A DNA stretch of 64,000 nucleotides from Lusitaniella coriacea LEGE 07157. GTDB taxonomy: Bacteria; Cyanobacteriota; Cyanobacteriia; Cyanobacteriales; Spirulinaceae. The stretch lies in contig NZ_JADEWZ010000010.1 of the NCBI RefSeq assembly GCF_015207425.1, positions 1 to 64,000 on the forward strand. The letters run 5' to 3'. The notes below the pieces were generated by a model that was not told the DNA's origin, searched no databases, and was given only the letters and a program-made list of their open reading frames with translations. Positions 28,329 through 38,681 of this stretch are shown piece by piece (the stretch's first letter is position 1; every line of letters begins with the position of its first letter). A program made the position numbers and the translations under genes.

Positions 28329-29330
28329 ATGAATTACTCTGCCCAAACCGTTAAAGATATTGGAGAACAAGGCGTTCTCAAGCGAGTACAGCGTTTTTGT
28401 CCGGCAAATATTGTGGGCGATGATGGGGCAATTATTGAAGTGGATTCCGGTCAATCCCTCGTCGTTACCACCGATGTTCTTGTTGAAGGAGTTCATTTTA
28501 GCGATCGCACTACGTCTCCGGAGGATGTGGGGTGGCGTGCAGCCGCGGCAAATTTATCGGATCTTGCGGCGATGGGGGCTTCTCCGGTGGGAATTACGGT
28601 GGGTTTGAGCCTTCCAGGAGACGTAACAATAGAGTGGATTGAAGACCTGTATCGCGGACTGAGTAACTGTTTAAATGCTCATGATACGCCCATTCTCGGC
28701 GGCGATATCTGCCGTTCTCCCACCCTTTCTCTTGCTATTACCGCATTGGGTCAAGTTCTCCCCCACCGTACCATTTTGCGATCTGCGGCTCGACCGGGGG
28801 ATGCAATTGTGGTGACGGGAACCCACGGGGGATCGCGGGCGGGTTTAGAATTACTTCTGAATCCTGAAATAGGTCAAAATTTGAGTCCTTCTCAACAAAA
28901 AGCTCTAATTCAAACCCATCAACGCCCTCAACCTCGATTGGATGTATTGCCTTCCCTTTGGCGTGTTTTGGGGGAATTTCCTGTGGCGGGGATGGATAGC
29001 AGCGACGGGTTAGGGGATGCGATCGCGCAAATTTGTCGTGCGAGTGGCGTTGGGGCGGAAATCGAGGAAAGTGCGATTCCCCTACCCGATGGATTAGAGC
29101 GGCTTGTTGGCTCCCAGAAGGCTTTAGAATGGGCGCTGTACGGTGGAGAGGACTTTGAACTCGTTCTTTGTCTTAAGGAGGATTTGGCAGTAATGCTTGT
29201 TGAAGAGTTGGGAGGGAATGCGGCGATTATTGGGAGAATTATCGCAGGATCTGGCGCGATCGCGAACGAACGTAACGATCCAAATTCCAAACGGGTTATT
29301 TCCTTGGAACAGGGGTTTCAGCATTTTTGA
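28329..29330 (+). CDS. thiL: Thiamine-monophosphate kinase
   Basis: The 333-residue enzyme makes thiamine pyrophosphate from thiamine monophosphate. ATG 28329 (MNYSAQTVKDIGEQG) is preferred to a start 11 codons earlier because it places the conserved GDDGAI block at the usual distance. Family blocks are GDDGAIIE (about 34-41), TTDVLVEGVHF (about 52-62), ANLSDLAAMGA (about 78-88) and GGEDFELV near the C-terminus. A dispersed repeat begins just after the stop. No other thiamine gene is adjacent. Confidence 0.93.
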   Translation: MNYSAQTVKDIGEQGVLKRVQRFCPANIVGDDGAIIEVDSGQSLVVTTDVLVEGVHFSDRTTSPEDVGWRAAAANLSDLAAMGASPVGITVGLSLPGDVTIEWIEDLYRGLSNCLNAHDTPILGGDICRSPTLSLAITALGQVLPHRTILRSAARPGDAIVVTGTHGGSRAGLELLLNPEIGQNLSPSQQKALIQTHQRPQPRLDVLPSLWRVLGEFPVAGMDSSDGLGDAIAQICRASGVGAEIEESAIPLPDGLERLVGSQKALEWALYGGEDFELVLCLKEDLAVMLVEELGGNAAIIGRIIAGSGAIANERNDPNSKRVISLEQGFQHF

Positions 29331-29453
29331 GTTACGCCTGATGCGAACACCCTGAAACCTTTGCTAGGACAAGGGAATAGGGAATAGGGAAGAGTAAGAA
29401 GAAATTACCGCAGAGTAAGGGTTTTCGCTTCTAATACACATTAAGCGTGAGTT
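29331..29453. repeat. Dispersed repeat copy A, abutting hpnB
   Basis: This spacer shares most of about 110 bases with 39,437-39,543, including AGAAATTACCGCAGAG and ACACATTAAG. It ends directly at the hpnB ATG. A shorter inverted copy lies at about 32,680-32,708. Confidence 0.75.
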
Positions 29454-30692
29454 ATGAATCATTTAGTTTTATTTCTTAGTCTCCTGTCTCTTGCAATCTG
29501 GATTGTCCTGGTATTTTTTTGGGGGGGATTTTGGTGGCGCGTGCTGCCCGAGGGCAGATCCCTTTGGGATCGCGAATTGGAAGAAACGCATAATGGCACG
29601 GAGATCGATCTAAAATCGGTTTGTGCGGTGGTTCCGGCGCGAAACGAAGCAGAAGTGCTACCCATCTCCCTAAAATCCCTTTTGCAACAAGACTATTCCG
29701 GTTCCTTTCGCGTCATTTTGGTGGACGACAATAGCACCGATGGAACGGCGACGGTGGCGAAGGAAGTCGCAGAATCTTTAGGCGAAACAATTACCCTTGC
29801 AGACAATTCCTCAGAAAATGCTCGACTCCACATTCTTTCTGCTGAACCCCTACCCAAGGGATGGACGGGAAAACTTTGGGCGCTGGAGCAGGGAACGCGC
29901 TATGCCTTAAACTTGGAAAATCCCCCAGACTATTTACTTCTGACCGATGCAGATATCGACCGCGATCGCGCGAGTCTACACCGTTTAGTCGCGAAAGCCC
30001 AACAGGAAGACTTAGACCTCGTTTCCCTCATGGTCAAGTTGCGCGTCCAAAGTTTCTGGGAAAACCTTTTAATTCCGGCATTTATCTTCTTCTTCCAAAA
30101 ACTCTACCCCTTTCCCTGGGTGAATAATCCCCATAAATCCACCTCCGCGGCGGCTGGGGGGTGTATTTTAATGAAAAAAGAAGCCCTAACTCGTATTGGC
30201 GGAATTGCAGCCATTAAAGATGCTCTAATCGACGATTGTGCCTTGGGGAAAGCGGTTAAGGGCGTTAAGGATTCCTCTCCCCCGTACCATAAGATTTGGT
30301 TGGGACTCACCCAAAACGCCCACAGCTTGCGTCCTTACGACTCCTTAAAAGCGATTTGGGATATGGTTGCGCGCACCGCCTATACTCAACTCTATTATTC
30401 GCCCTTCCTATTACTGGGAACCCTCCTGGGCATGACCTTGGTTTATCTCGTGCCGCCTGTGAGTGTAGTGTGGGGGAGTCTGACGGGAAATTGGCTTTGC
30501 GCGATCGCGGGTTCACTCCCTTGGATATTAATGAGCATTGCCTATCTCCCCACCCTGCGCTTTTACAACTGTTCCCCCTTCCTCGCCCTTTGTTTGCCAG
30601 GAATCGCCTTTCTCTATACTCTCATGACCCTCGATTCTGCATTTCGTCACCTGCGAGGGAAAGGGGGAAATTGGAAAGGACGAGTGTATTAA
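29454..30692 (+). CDS. hpnB: Hopanoid-associated glycosyltransferase HpnB
   Basis: The 412-residue membrane GT2 enzyme has an N-terminal helix (about 1-25), the nucleotide-binding blocks VPARNEAE and VDDNSTDGT, the DxD-like TDADIDRD, and a C-terminal group of two to three helices. LPKGWTGKLWA and SAAAGGCILM are typical of HpnB, a family usually linked to hopanoid loci, though no shc or other hopanoid gene is present here. The role is therefore inferred from similarity. The ATG lies at the end of a dispersed repeat, which must contain or replace its promoter or leader. Confidence 0.85.
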   Translation: MNHLVLFLSLLSLAIWIVLVFFWGGFWWRVLPEGRSLWDRELEETHNGTEIDLKSVCAVVPARNEAEVLPISLKSLLQQDYSGSFRVILVDDNSTDGTATVAKEVAESLGETITLADNSSENARLHILSAEPLPKGWTGKLWALEQGTRYALNLENPPDYLLLTDADIDRDRASLHRLVAKAQQEDLDLVSLMVKLRVQSFWENLLIPAFIFFFQKLYPFPWVNNPHKSTSAAAGGCILMKKEALTRIGGIAAIKDALIDDCALGKAVKGVKDSSPPYHKIWLGLTQNAHSLRPYDSLKAIWDMVARTAYTQLYYSPFLLLGTLLGMTLVYLVPPVSVVWGSLTGNWLCAIAGSLPWILMSIAYLPTLRFYNCSPFLALCLPGIAFLYTLMTLDSAFRHLRGKGGNWKGRVY

Positions 30693-30893
30693 ACCGCATC
30701 TACTTTGAAAACCATAGTTTTTCCTACAGAAAAAACTCCAGTTCTCTATCTGGACGGGATATAGAATAAAAAAAATTCTCCGCGTCTCCGTGTCTCCCCA
30801 TCCCCATCCCCATGTCTCCCCATCCCCGTATCTCCCCTTACTGAGGGCATTTAACCAGATTTTATAGGATTTGCATTAGCCATCAGCGCAAAA

Positions 30894-32432
30894 TTAATGC
30901 AAGAAATGGCGAACGCCAGTTAACACCATCACCACTCCCAACTCATCGGCGGCTTGAATCGAATCCTTATCGCGAATTGAGCCTCCCGGTTGAATAATGG
31001 CGGTAATTCCAGCAGCAGCAGCAGTGCGGACAGAATCGTCGAAGGGGAAGAATCCATCGCTGGCGAGGGTTGCCCCTTTTGCCTGTTCTCCCGCCTGTTC
31101 AAGGGCGATTTTAGCCGCACCAACGCGGTTCATTTGTCCCGCACCCACTCCCAATGTCACGCGATCGCGCGTCACGACAATTGCATTCGATTTAACGTGT
31201 TTTGCAACCTTCCACGCAAAGCTCAATTCCGCCATCTGTGCGGGAGTTGGTTGTTTCTGCGTCACAATTTGCCAAGTATCGGGATCCGCCGCGCGATCGT
31301 CCGCCGCTTGCAAAAGAAATCCCCCCGCAATAACTTTTACGGTTTGAGGTTCTCCCTGTTGCAAATCCGGGAGTAACAACACCCGCAAATTGGACTTGCT
31401 AGCTAGGATTTCCCTAGCTTCGAGTTCGCATCCCGGCGCAACAATGCACTCCAAAAACGTTTTCTTCAAAACCTTCGCCGTCGCAACGTCAATGGGTTGA
31501 TTGAGCGCGACAATTCCCCCAAATGCTGAGATAGAATCTGCTGCAAAGGCTTTTTCATAAGCGTCCAACAAACTGCTACTCACCGCTACGCCACAGGGAT
31601 TGGTGTGTTTCAGAACGGCGGCGGCGGGTTCATTGGCGGGGAATTCGGTAATAATGCGTCGCGCGGCTTCGAGATCGACTAAATTGTTATAACTCAATGC
31701 CTTCCCTTGGAGTTGCGTCGCACTCGTCCATCCTTGCGTTCCCGTTCGATACCAGGCGGCGCTTTGGTGGGGATTTTCGCCGTAGCGCAAGGATTGGTGC
31801 TGCTTTCCAGAAAGGGTAAATTGTGCGGGTTGTTCCTCAGAAGGCTGCAAAGAGGCAAAATAATTAGAGATCGCGCGATCGTAAGCCATTGTCATCGTAA
31901 ACCCTTCTGCTGCCCGCGCTTGGCGAAATTCTAGGGAAACGTCCCCTTGGTTATCGCGCAACTCCTGCAAATAGGCATCGTAGCGTTCGGGTTTACACAA
32001 AACGGTTAAATGGGCGAAATTCTTCGCCGACGCGCGTAACAACGTGGGACCCCCAATATCGATCTGCTCGATCGCGTCCGCAAGCGTAACATTAGGTTGG
32101 GAAATCGTATCCTCAAAAGGATAGAGATTCACCACCACCAAATCGATCGCGCGAATCTCATTATTCTCCAAATCTACCCCATCCTGCGCCACATCCCGAC
32201 GCGCCAAAATTCCGCCGTGAATGCGAGGGTGCAGGGTTTTGACTCGTCCGCCCAAAATTTCAGGAGAACCCGTGTAATCGCTCACCTTCGTCACTGGGAT
32301 TCCCGCATCCTGAAGCGTTTTCGCGGTTCCCCCACTACTAATCAACTCAAATCCAAATTCTTCAACCAATTGACGAGCAAAGTCAACGATTCTGGTTTTA
32401 TCCGATACACTCAGCAGCGCTAAACGTCCCAT
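30894..32432 (-). CDS. purH: Bifunctional AICAR transformylase/IMP cyclohydrolase
   Basis: The 512-residue enzyme catalyses the last two steps of IMP synthesis. MGRLALLSVSDKTRIVDFAR at ATG 32432 is the standard N-terminus, so I trimmed the upstream open frame, which runs to 32576. IMP cyclohydrolase residues occupy the first 200 or so positions; the transformylase half contains LRYGENPHQSA, AVLKHTNPCGVA (the Lys-His pair), and ends in GVVMVLTGVRHFLH. Complete and monocistronic. Confidence 0.96.
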   Translation of the reverse strand: MGRLALLSVSDKTRIVDFARQLVEEFGFELISSGGTAKTLQDAGIPVTKVSDYTGSPEILGGRVKTLHPRIHGGILARRDVAQDGVDLENNEIRAIDLVVVNLYPFEDTISQPNVTLADAIEQIDIGGPTLLRASAKNFAHLTVLCKPERYDAYLQELRDNQGDVSLEFRQARAAEGFTMTMAYDRAISNYFASLQPSEEQPAQFTLSGKQHQSLRYGENPHQSAAWYRTGTQGWTSATQLQGKALSYNNLVDLEAARRIITEFPANEPAAAVLKHTNPCGVAVSSSLLDAYEKAFAADSISAFGGIVALNQPIDVATAKVLKKTFLECIVAPGCELEAREILASKSNLRVLLLPDLQQGEPQTVKVIAGGFLLQAADDRAADPDTWQIVTQKQPTPAQMAELSFAWKVAKHVKSNAIVVTRDRVTLGVGAGQMNRVGAAKIALEQAGEQAKGATLASDGFFPFDDSVRTAAAAGITAIIQPGGSIRDKDSIQAADELGVVMVLTGVRHFLH

Positions 32433-33069
32433 GCAGCCTTTCTGTCTCCTATCACAATACTGACTTTTTTCAGGATAAGGGTTGAGGGGACTGTCTTTGC
32501 AATGGGTTCTTAAAATTCGCGCCTGCTGCGGAAGGCGAATCCCGGCTGGGATCGCGGACATTTCTAACCAACGCAAAATTATTGAGACTATTTCTTATTT
32601 ACTGAGGACGTAAAATAATTAATGGGGTCTTGTTGAAAAGAGCGAGGGATAACTAAAACGATGGCTATTACTCAATAAAAACGCTTAATGTGCATCAAAA
32701 GCTAAACCGCGTCTGGCTTGAAAACCTTAGTTTTAGGAATCCACCGAACAATCCACTAAGTGCTTCTGTACTCCTTTCAATAAGGTAGCGCTTTTGCCGG
32801 AAATTCCTGAGTTTATCTTTCGAGGCTCAAAGCCTTATTCTGCAAAGTTTTTGGATGACTGTAATTCCAATTACACTCCCTAAAATGTGAAATATCGCAA
32901 ATCCCGACATAAATCTTAATCCTAGTTTATTGAGAAAGATTCTAAACTATATCTCAAGAGCTTATTGATAATAATAAGCAATAAACAAAAACCTTCTATG
33001 GGCTTTTAGCATCATGCAGACCTAGAATCAAAACTTTTTCCTCACACACACTAACCCTTCAATTTTCAT
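32433..33069. other. Long intergenic region before the iron-stress cluster
   Basis: About 637 bases without a convincing gene. Contents: an inverted fragment of the dispersed repeat (32680-32708), a TAAACCGC(A/G)TCT element shared with 30,690-30,730, and the AT-rich promoter region with a Fur-box-like site at 32966-32980. The rest shows no clear structure. Confidence 0.6.
32966..32980 (+). promoter_or_regulatory. Fur-box-like operator upstream of the iron-stress cluster
   Basis: TGATAATAATAAGCA matches the 7-1-7 Fur consensus TGATAATNATTATCA at 12 of 14 positions. It also lies within the palindrome CTTATT-GATAAT-AATAAG. Flavodoxin and IsiA genes are classically Fur-repressed, which supports the assignment. 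Confidence 0.6.
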
Positions 33070-33267
33070 ATGAACTGTCCTTGTTGCGCGTGTAAACTGC
33101 TGCGACACGTCGATCGCAATGGTTTGTATTGGTATTGCACTGATTGTCGCCAAACCATGCCTGTCTCGCCAGAGATCTCGCAATGGCAACGCGCGCCCAA
33201 AAGTCGTTCTCAGATTTGGCTCTACATTCCGCTCAAATCACAATCGCTTTTACCAGAAACGGCCTGA
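33070..33267 (+). CDS. Small zinc-ribbon protein
   Basis: A 65-residue protein. The N-terminal MNCPCCACKLLRH and YWYCTDCRQTMP form CPCC...CTDC, a four-cysteine zinc ribbon (about residues 3-29), followed by a basic-aromatic tail. Short proteins of this kind (MxCPxC...YWxCxxC) occur in many cyanobacteria, with no known function. It lies between the Fur-box-like site and flavodoxin and 61 bases before the latter, so it may be in the same transcript. A ribosome-binding site is not obvious. Confidence 0.65.
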   Translation: MNCPCCACKLLRHVDRNGLYWYCTDCRQTMPVSPEISQWQRAPKSRSQIWLYIPLKSQSLLPETA

Positions 33268-33328
33268 GATGGGGCGCATGAGGTTCAAAGGGACAAACAA
33301 GATTAACTAGCACACATCAGGAGTAAAG

Positions 33329-33841
33329 ATGGCAAAAGTTGGCTTATTTTACGGTACTCAAACAGGAAACACCGAAACCGCAGCAGAACTCATTCAAAAG
33401 GAAATGGGTGGCGATAGCGTAGTGTCTTTGCACGATGTTGCAGATGCCGAAACATCGGATTTGGAAGGCTATGAATGCCTGATTATCGGCTGTCCTACCT
33501 GGAATATCGGGGAATTGCAAAGCGATTGGGAAGGCTTGTATGACGAGCTAGATGGCGTTGACTTTAGCGGTAAAAAGGTAGCTTATTTTGGCGCGGGAGA
33601 TCAGATTGGCTACGCCGACAACTTCCAAGATGCAATGGGCATTTTAGAGAAAAAAATATCCGCTCTCGGCGGTCAAACCGTTGGGTATTGGTCAACGGAT
33701 GGCTACGACTTCAGCGAATCCCAAGCCATTCGCGACGGGAAATTTGTGGGACTGGCAATCGATGAAGACAATCAATCGGAGTTAACGGACGAGCGGATCA
33801 AATCTTGGGTTGCACAACTCAAGCAAGAGTTTGGCGTGTAG
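33329..33841 (+). CDS. isiB: Flavodoxin (long-chain)
   Basis: The 170-residue FMN protein replaces ferredoxin at photosystem I under iron limitation. The FMN phosphate loop is GTQTGNTETAA (about residues 9-19), and aromatic flavin-stacking residues are in PTWNIGEL (Trp57) and in the DGYDFSES segment (about 127-134). The long-chain insertion in the last strand is present. An AGGAG site lies about 9 bases before the start. It heads the IsiA-like genes with 25 bases to the next start, as in isiAB-type clusters. Confidence 0.96.
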   Translation: MAKVGLFYGTQTGNTETAAELIQKEMGGDSVVSLHDVADAETSDLEGYECLIIGCPTWNIGELQSDWEGLYDELDGVDFSGKKVAYFGAGDQIGYADNFQDAMGILEKKISALGGQTVGYWSTDGYDFSESQAIRDGKFVGLAIDEDNQSELTDERIKSWVAQLKQEFGV

Positions 33842-33866
33842 CGAATTCCATTGAAGGAAAAACGAG

Positions 33867-34937
33867 ATGAATGACTCAATTTTTTGGACTCCCATAATGC
33901 GATGGCTAGGCTGGTCTTCTGATTTCAAGAAATCGGGCGCGCCATTATTATCGGGTAATGCTCGGTTTATCGACCTTTCCGGTCGCCTTTTGGGGGCGCA
34001 CATTGCCCATGCAGGGTTAATTGTTTTTTGGGCTGGCGCAATGACCCTCTTTGAGCTATCCCAGTTCAATCCAACCTTACCTTTGTACGAGCAGAATTTA
34101 ATCCTGCTGCCCCATTTAGCCTCCCTTGGGTTCGGGGTTGGCGAGGGCGGACAAATTCTCGACACCTATCCCTACTACCTGATTGGGATGTTGCACTTAA
34201 TTAGTGCGGCGGTGTTGGGAGCAGGGGGGATTTATCACGCAGTTTTAGGGCCCGAAACCCTTGACGAGCAAGGCTTCGGCTACAACTGGAAAGATGGAAA
34301 TAAGATGACAACGATTCTGGGGATCCATCTGGTGTTGTTGGGAATGGGTGCGGCGTTATTCGTGCTGAAAGCTACTCGTTTCGGCGGACTCTACGATCCT
34401 CTCGTCGAACAGGTGCGTTTGGTGCAACCTAATTTAGATCCCACTCGAATTTTCGGCTACCTGTTTGGGTTCAGTCCTCACGGTTGGACGTTGGCGGGGA
34501 TGGCAAGTGTCGATAATTTAGAGGATGTTGTTGGGGGACACGTTTGGGTAAGTCTGCTTTGCATTGCGGGGGGAATTTTCCACATTGTTTCTCAACCTTT
34601 GGATTGGGCAAAACGGTCTTTAGTGTGGTCGGGAGAGGCTTATCTTTCCTATAGTTTGGGCGCACTCGCGATCGCGGGATTCAGCGTGGCTTGTTTTGTG
34701 AGCGTTAATGAAGTGGTGTATCCCAGCGTATTTTACGGCTCCATTGACAGTACTGCCAGTTCAATTCGGACGGCTTTAGCCAGCGTTCACGCAACATTTG
34801 GCTTTCTGGCACTGCTCGGACATTTTTGGCACGCCTACCAAGCAAGGTCAACCGCCAGTGGATTGCGATATAACACATTTTTGGACTTCATTGCTCAAGA
34901 TGTGACCTTGATGGTTCCAACGAAGGCGACAAACTAG
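33867..34937 (+). CDS. IsiA/Pcb-family chlorophyll a-binding antenna protein (first paralogue)
   Basis: A 356-residue six-helix chlorophyll protein of the CP43-like family that forms antenna rings around photosystem I under iron stress. Typical blocks are [20 protein letters not shown] (about 43-62), [20 protein letters not shown] (about 78-97) and [11 protein letters not shown] with GGIFHI. The CP43 lumenal loop and its Arg motif are absent, as in all IsiA/Pcb proteins. It has an N-terminal extension of about 25 residues relative to the next paralogue. Cotranscription with flavodoxin is likely. Confidence 0.92.
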   Translation: MNDSIFWTPIMRWLGWSSDFKKSGAPLLSGNARFIDLSGRLLGAHIAHAGLIVFWAGAMTLFELSQFNPTLPLYEQNLILLPHLASLGFGVGEGGQILDTYPYYLIGMLHLISAAVLGAGGIYHAVLGPETLDEQGFGYNWKDGNKMTTILGIHLVLLGMGAALFVLKATRFGGLYDPLVEQVRLVQPNLDPTRIFGYLFGFSPHGWTLAGMASVDNLEDVVGGHVWVSLLCIAGGIFHIVSQPLDWAKRSLVWSGEAYLSYSLGALAIAGFSVACFVSVNEVVYPSVFYGSIDSTASSIRTALASVHATFGFLALLGHFWHAYQARSTASGLRYNTFLDFIAQDVTLMVPTKATN

Positions 34938-34977
34938 CCAGCTTAAAAAATTGCATTAAAAAAGGAGAAACTTTACG

Positions 34978-36006
34978 ATGGCGATCGCGACCAGTGCGAA
35001 CGAACAAATCCCTTGGCGGGCGGGAAATGCCCGACTTGTCAACCTTTCTGGAATGCTTTTGGGGGCGCACGTCGCCCATGCCGGACTGATTGTATTGTGG
35101 GCGGGAGCCATTACCCTGTTTGAGGTGTCGGGATTCGACCCCTCCCGCTCGATGTACGAACAAGGATTGATTGTTTTGCCCAACCTTGCCCGCTTGGGGT
35201 TTGGAGTGGGTGAAGGCGGTGCAGTGGTCGATACCTATCCCTACTTCGTGATTGGGGTACTGCATCTCATCAGTTCTGCGTTTTTGGGTGCAGGGGGAAT
35301 CTTCCATGTCCTCAAAGGCCCGAAGAAATTAGAATCGAAATATCCGGCATTTGGCTACCGTTGGGATGATGCCAGAAAAATGACGACGATTTTGGGCATT
35401 CATTTAATCCTTTTGGGAATCGGTGCATTGCTGCTGGTGGCAAAAGCGACAATTTTTGGGGGACTGTACGATCCAATTGTCCAGAATGTCCGCGCGATCG
35501 CGCCCACCCTCAATCCCCTCAAAATCTTTGGCTATCTCTTCGGTGCGGAAGGCAAATTATGGCTTGCTAGCGTTGATAACTTGGAAGATGTGGTAGGCGG
35601 TCATGTTTATATCGGTCTGATGTGCATCATCGGCGGTATTTGGCACATTCGCACAACGCCGTTTGCTTGGGCAAAAAACCTATTTGTTTGGTCAGGAGAA
35701 GCTTATTTGTCCTACAGCATTGGTGCGGTGAGTTTAATGGCGTTCGTGGCAACCTTGTTTGTTTCCACAAATTCCCTAGTGTTCCCCTCGGAGTTTTTTG
35801 GCCCGACGTTGGCGCTAAATTTCGACCGCTTTCCCGTGTTTCTCAGTCCCGATGGCGCTCTAACCTGCCGCGTGTGGCTGGCAAACGCTCATTTTTGGCT
35901 GGGATTCTTTTTCCTCCAAGGACACCTCTTTCACGCCCTGCGAGCGGCTGGATATAGCTTTGTGGAAGGTCGCGCGATCGCGTCCCCACGAGGACAGGTG
36001 AACTAA
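34978..36006 (+). CDS. IsiA/Pcb-family chlorophyll a-binding antenna protein (second paralogue)
   Basis: A 342-residue antenna protein with an AAGGAG ribosome-binding site. Helix blocks are [40 protein letters not shown] and [20 protein letters not shown] with WHIRTT. Compared with its neighbours it replaces the [18 protein letters not shown] loop with [11 protein letters not shown] and differs in its last lumenal loop, so it is a diverged paralogue rather than a recent copy. It lies 40 bases after the first and 2 before the third. Confidence 0.92.
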   Translation: MAIATSANEQIPWRAGNARLVNLSGMLLGAHVAHAGLIVLWAGAITLFEVSGFDPSRSMYEQGLIVLPNLARLGFGVGEGGAVVDTYPYFVIGVLHLISSAFLGAGGIFHVLKGPKKLESKYPAFGYRWDDARKMTTILGIHLILLGIGALLLVAKATIFGGLYDPIVQNVRAIAPTLNPLKIFGYLFGAEGKLWLASVDNLEDVVGGHVYIGLMCIIGGIWHIRTTPFAWAKNLFVWSGEAYLSYSIGAVSLMAFVATLFVSTNSLVFPSEFFGPTLALNFDRFPVFLSPDGALTCRVWLANAHFWLGFFFLQGHLFHALRAAGYSFVEGRAIASPRGQVN

Positions 36007-36008
36007 TT

Positions 36009-37565
36009 ATGACAACAACCAATCTCCTCAAACCCCTCGGTTTCTCAACAGATAAAGCCCTCGACACCACCTATGTCGCCGATTCTGTAGAACCCTACTC
36101 CTGGTGGGCAGGTAACTTCCGCTTTGCCAATTTATCGGGCAAACTATTAGGCGCTCATATCGCCCATGCGGGGTTAATCGTCCTGTGGGCGGGGGCAATG
36201 ACCCTCTTCGAGCTGTCCCACCTCGATCCCGCAATCCCCCTCTACAAGCAAAATTTAATCCTGTTGCCCCATCTCGCCTCTCTCGGTTTCGGCGTTGGTG
36301 CGAGCGGGCAGATTATCGATACCTCTCCCTACTTTGCCATTGGGGTTTTGCATCTGGTCAGTTCGGCAATTTTGGGGGCTGGGGGCTTGTACCATGCGGT
36401 TTTGGGTCCCGAAACTCTCGATGAGAAAGGATTTGGCTACAACTGGAAAGATGGCAAAAAAATGACGACGATCCTCGGCATTCATTTAGTGCTGTTGGGT
36501 ATAGGTGCGTTGTTATTTGCCATTAAAGCAACACTTGCGGGAGGATTGTACGATCCCGCGATCGCGAACCTGCGCATTATTAACCATCCTACCCTCAATC
36601 CCCTGACCATTTTCGGCTATTTGGTGGGCATCACCCCCAATGGCTGGACATTGCAAGGGATGGCTGCGGTGAATACCCTCGAAGATGTCGTCGGCGGTCA
36701 TCTTTATATCGGCGCAATCTGTATCCTCGGCGGGATTTGGCACATTCGCACGCAACCGAGCCAATGGGCAAAGGGTCTATTTGTTTGGTCGGGAGAAGCG
36801 TATCTTTCCTACAGTCAAGCCGCCCTCGCCTATATGGGCTTTTTCGCCGCCTATTTCGTCTGGGTCAACGATACCGTTTATCCCTCGGTCTTCTACGGGC
36901 CCGTCGGCACAACCACCGTGGATGGCGTTATAACCCCCCGAACGTGGTTAATGCTCTTTCAACTCATTTTCGCCAGTTTGTTGCTGGCAGGGCATTTCTG
37001 GCACGGACTCCGATCGCGCGCGATCGCGGCAGGGTTTGTTTTCAGCAAAATGAAATTCAATCCCAACGCCCTCTTCGGCGACACCCAATTTAATAGCGAG
37101 CCACTGTTTGAAGGAATCGTGCAACCCTTCCAAAACAACCCGCAACTCGGCAACCTAGCCACCCCCATCAACAACAGCCAAATTACCCTCACCTGGGTGA
37201 AAAATCTGCCCATCTATCGCAAGGGCTTATCCCCCATCACGCGGGGACTCGAAATTGGCATGGCTCACGGTTACTGGTTATTAGGACCCTTTCTCAAACT
37301 AGGACCATTTCGCAATAGCGATAGCGCCCTTCTTGCAGGCGGAGTCAGCACATCCGGTTTAGTCGTAATTTTGAGCGTGGGTCTTTTCATCTACGGAATC
37401 GCCTCGTTCAAAGGGCGCAACAAACCCCTCGGCGTATTGCCTGCAAACCTGCAAACCGACAAAGACTGGAGCTTTTTTGCATCGGGTTTTCTCGTTGGCG
37501 GTTTGGGCGGCGTGATTTTTGCCTGCTTCATTTTGCTGGAAATCGGACGGGCAGGTATTGGTTGA
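36009..37565 (+). CDS. IsiA-PsaL fusion protein (CP43'-PsaL)
   Basis: The 518-residue protein has an IsiA/Pcb antenna in residues about 25-345 (six helices; [19 protein letters not shown]) and, after a linker of about 30 residues, a PsaL domain from about 378 to the end: [35 protein letters not shown] and a final helix. PsaL is the subunit that joins photosystem I monomers into trimers. Fusions of this type are known in some cyanobacteria and are thought to bind the antenna firmly to monomeric photosystem I. The stop-start gap to the previous gene is two bases. Confidence 0.93.
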   Translation: MTTTNLLKPLGFSTDKALDTTYVADSVEPYSWWAGNFRFANLSGKLLGAHIAHAGLIVLWAGAMTLFELSHLDPAIPLYKQNLILLPHLASLGFGVGASGQIIDTSPYFAIGVLHLVSSAILGAGGLYHAVLGPETLDEKGFGYNWKDGKKMTTILGIHLVLLGIGALLFAIKATLAGGLYDPAIANLRIINHPTLNPLTIFGYLVGITPNGWTLQGMAAVNTLEDVVGGHLYIGAICILGGIWHIRTQPSQWAKGLFVWSGEAYLSYSQAALAYMGFFAAYFVWVNDTVYPSVFYGPVGTTTVDGVITPRTWLMLFQLIFASLLLAGHFWHGLRSRAIAAGFVFSKMKFNPNALFGDTQFNSEPLFEGIVQPFQNNPQLGNLATPINNSQITLTWVKNLPIYRKGLSPITRGLEIGMAHGYWLLGPFLKLGPFRNSDSALLAGGVSTSGLVVILSVGLFIYGIASFKGRNKPLGVLPANLQTDKDWSFFASGFLVGGLGGVIFACFILLEIGRAGIG

Positions 37566-37852
37566 TGGGGAGACATCAAATCCTCCTAATTGCACATCAT
37601 AAAAATTCACCGCTAGGTCGGCTTTCCCTTGCGTCTTTCGCCGACGCGGGTTCCGACCTCTTTCGCCGACGCGGGGTCTAACCGTTCACCGTGTCAGCCC
37701 TAACTAAGGCGATTCAAACGGATTTTATATGACGCGGTGACGGGAATCGTTAATGACGGTTGCCTATTGCTAGACAACTGATTTTTCCCCTTCCCTTTTA
37801 CTCCTTACTCGTCTTCCTTCTGATAACTGACAACTGTTGACTAATAACTGAA

Positions 37853-38563
37853 ATGACCATTCCACCACTCAATTATCCACTATCGAGCCAGAACCAACGA
37901 GTTAAAGGGTTTGAGATTCCGGGCGACGAGCAACCCAAAATTTATAGCCTGGATAATTTGCTCAAAAACACGGAACTCGACGAACTGATTTGGGCGGCGT
38001 ATCGGCAAATCTTCAACGAGCAACAAATGATTGTCAGCCACCGCCAAATCGCCCTAGAATCGCAACTTCGCGCGGGTCAGCTTACCGTCAAAGACTTTAT
38101 TCGGGGTTTGGTTCTCTCAGACTCATTCCGACGGCTGAACTACGAAACGAACAGTAACTATCGCTTTGTGGAAATGTGCGTTCGACGAATTCTGGGGCGA
38201 GATGTTTACAATCAACGAGAGACACTTGCTTGGTCGATCGTTTTAGCCACCAAGGGATTACAAGGGTTCGTTGACAATTTACTCAACAGCGAGGAATACC
38301 AAACTCACTTTGGGGATTATACCGTTCCCTATCAACGACGGCGGATTTTACCCCAACGATTGCGCGGCGAACTTCCTTTTGCTCGCATGGCGCGGTATGA
38401 CAGCAACCACCTCGATCTGCTTTACCAACTCGGTCAATTGCGTTCCTCTGGTTCTAAAGTCATCGACCGCAGCGCGTCTGTTTATCGAAAAGTGTTGTTC
38501 CTCGTTCCTGCAACTTCGGTAGCAATGTTGGTTGTCACCCTGATTTTGGTGGCTTCGCCATAA
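37853..38563 (+). CDS. cpcL: CpcL (CpcG2-type) membrane-anchored phycobilisome rod linker
   Basis: A 236-residue linker. The N-terminus NYPLSSQNQRVKGFEIPGDE is the CpcG family signature, followed by the rod-linker domain (about 20-180) with ELIWAAYRQIFNEQQ, FIRGLVLSDSF and HFGDYTVPYQRRR. The C-terminus is a single membrane helix (VLFLVPATSVAMLVVTLILV, about residues 214-233), which core-binding CpcG proteins lack. CpcL rods attach to photosystem I rather than to the phycobilisome core. Its position behind the IsiA-PsaL fusion is consistent with a photosystem I-antenna cluster, though 287 bases separate them. Confidence 0.88.
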   Translation: MTIPPLNYPLSSQNQRVKGFEIPGDEQPKIYSLDNLLKNTELDELIWAAYRQIFNEQQMIVSHRQIALESQLRAGQLTVKDFIRGLVLSDSFRRLNYETNSNYRFVEMCVRRILGRDVYNQRETLAWSIVLATKGLQGFVDNLLNSEEYQTHFGDYTVPYQRRRILPQRLRGELPFARMARYDSNHLDLLYQLGQLRSSGSKVIDRSASVYRKVLFLVPATSVAMLVVTLILVASP

Positions 38564-38681
38564 ATCCTTCAGCCTTCAACAGGTTTTCCACAGATGAGAT
38601 TACTTAAAGAGATGATTGGGAATCTTTTGCTGTCTCTCGATCGTCTCTTTCTTTTTTGATAACAATATCGGTAAATTCTTA

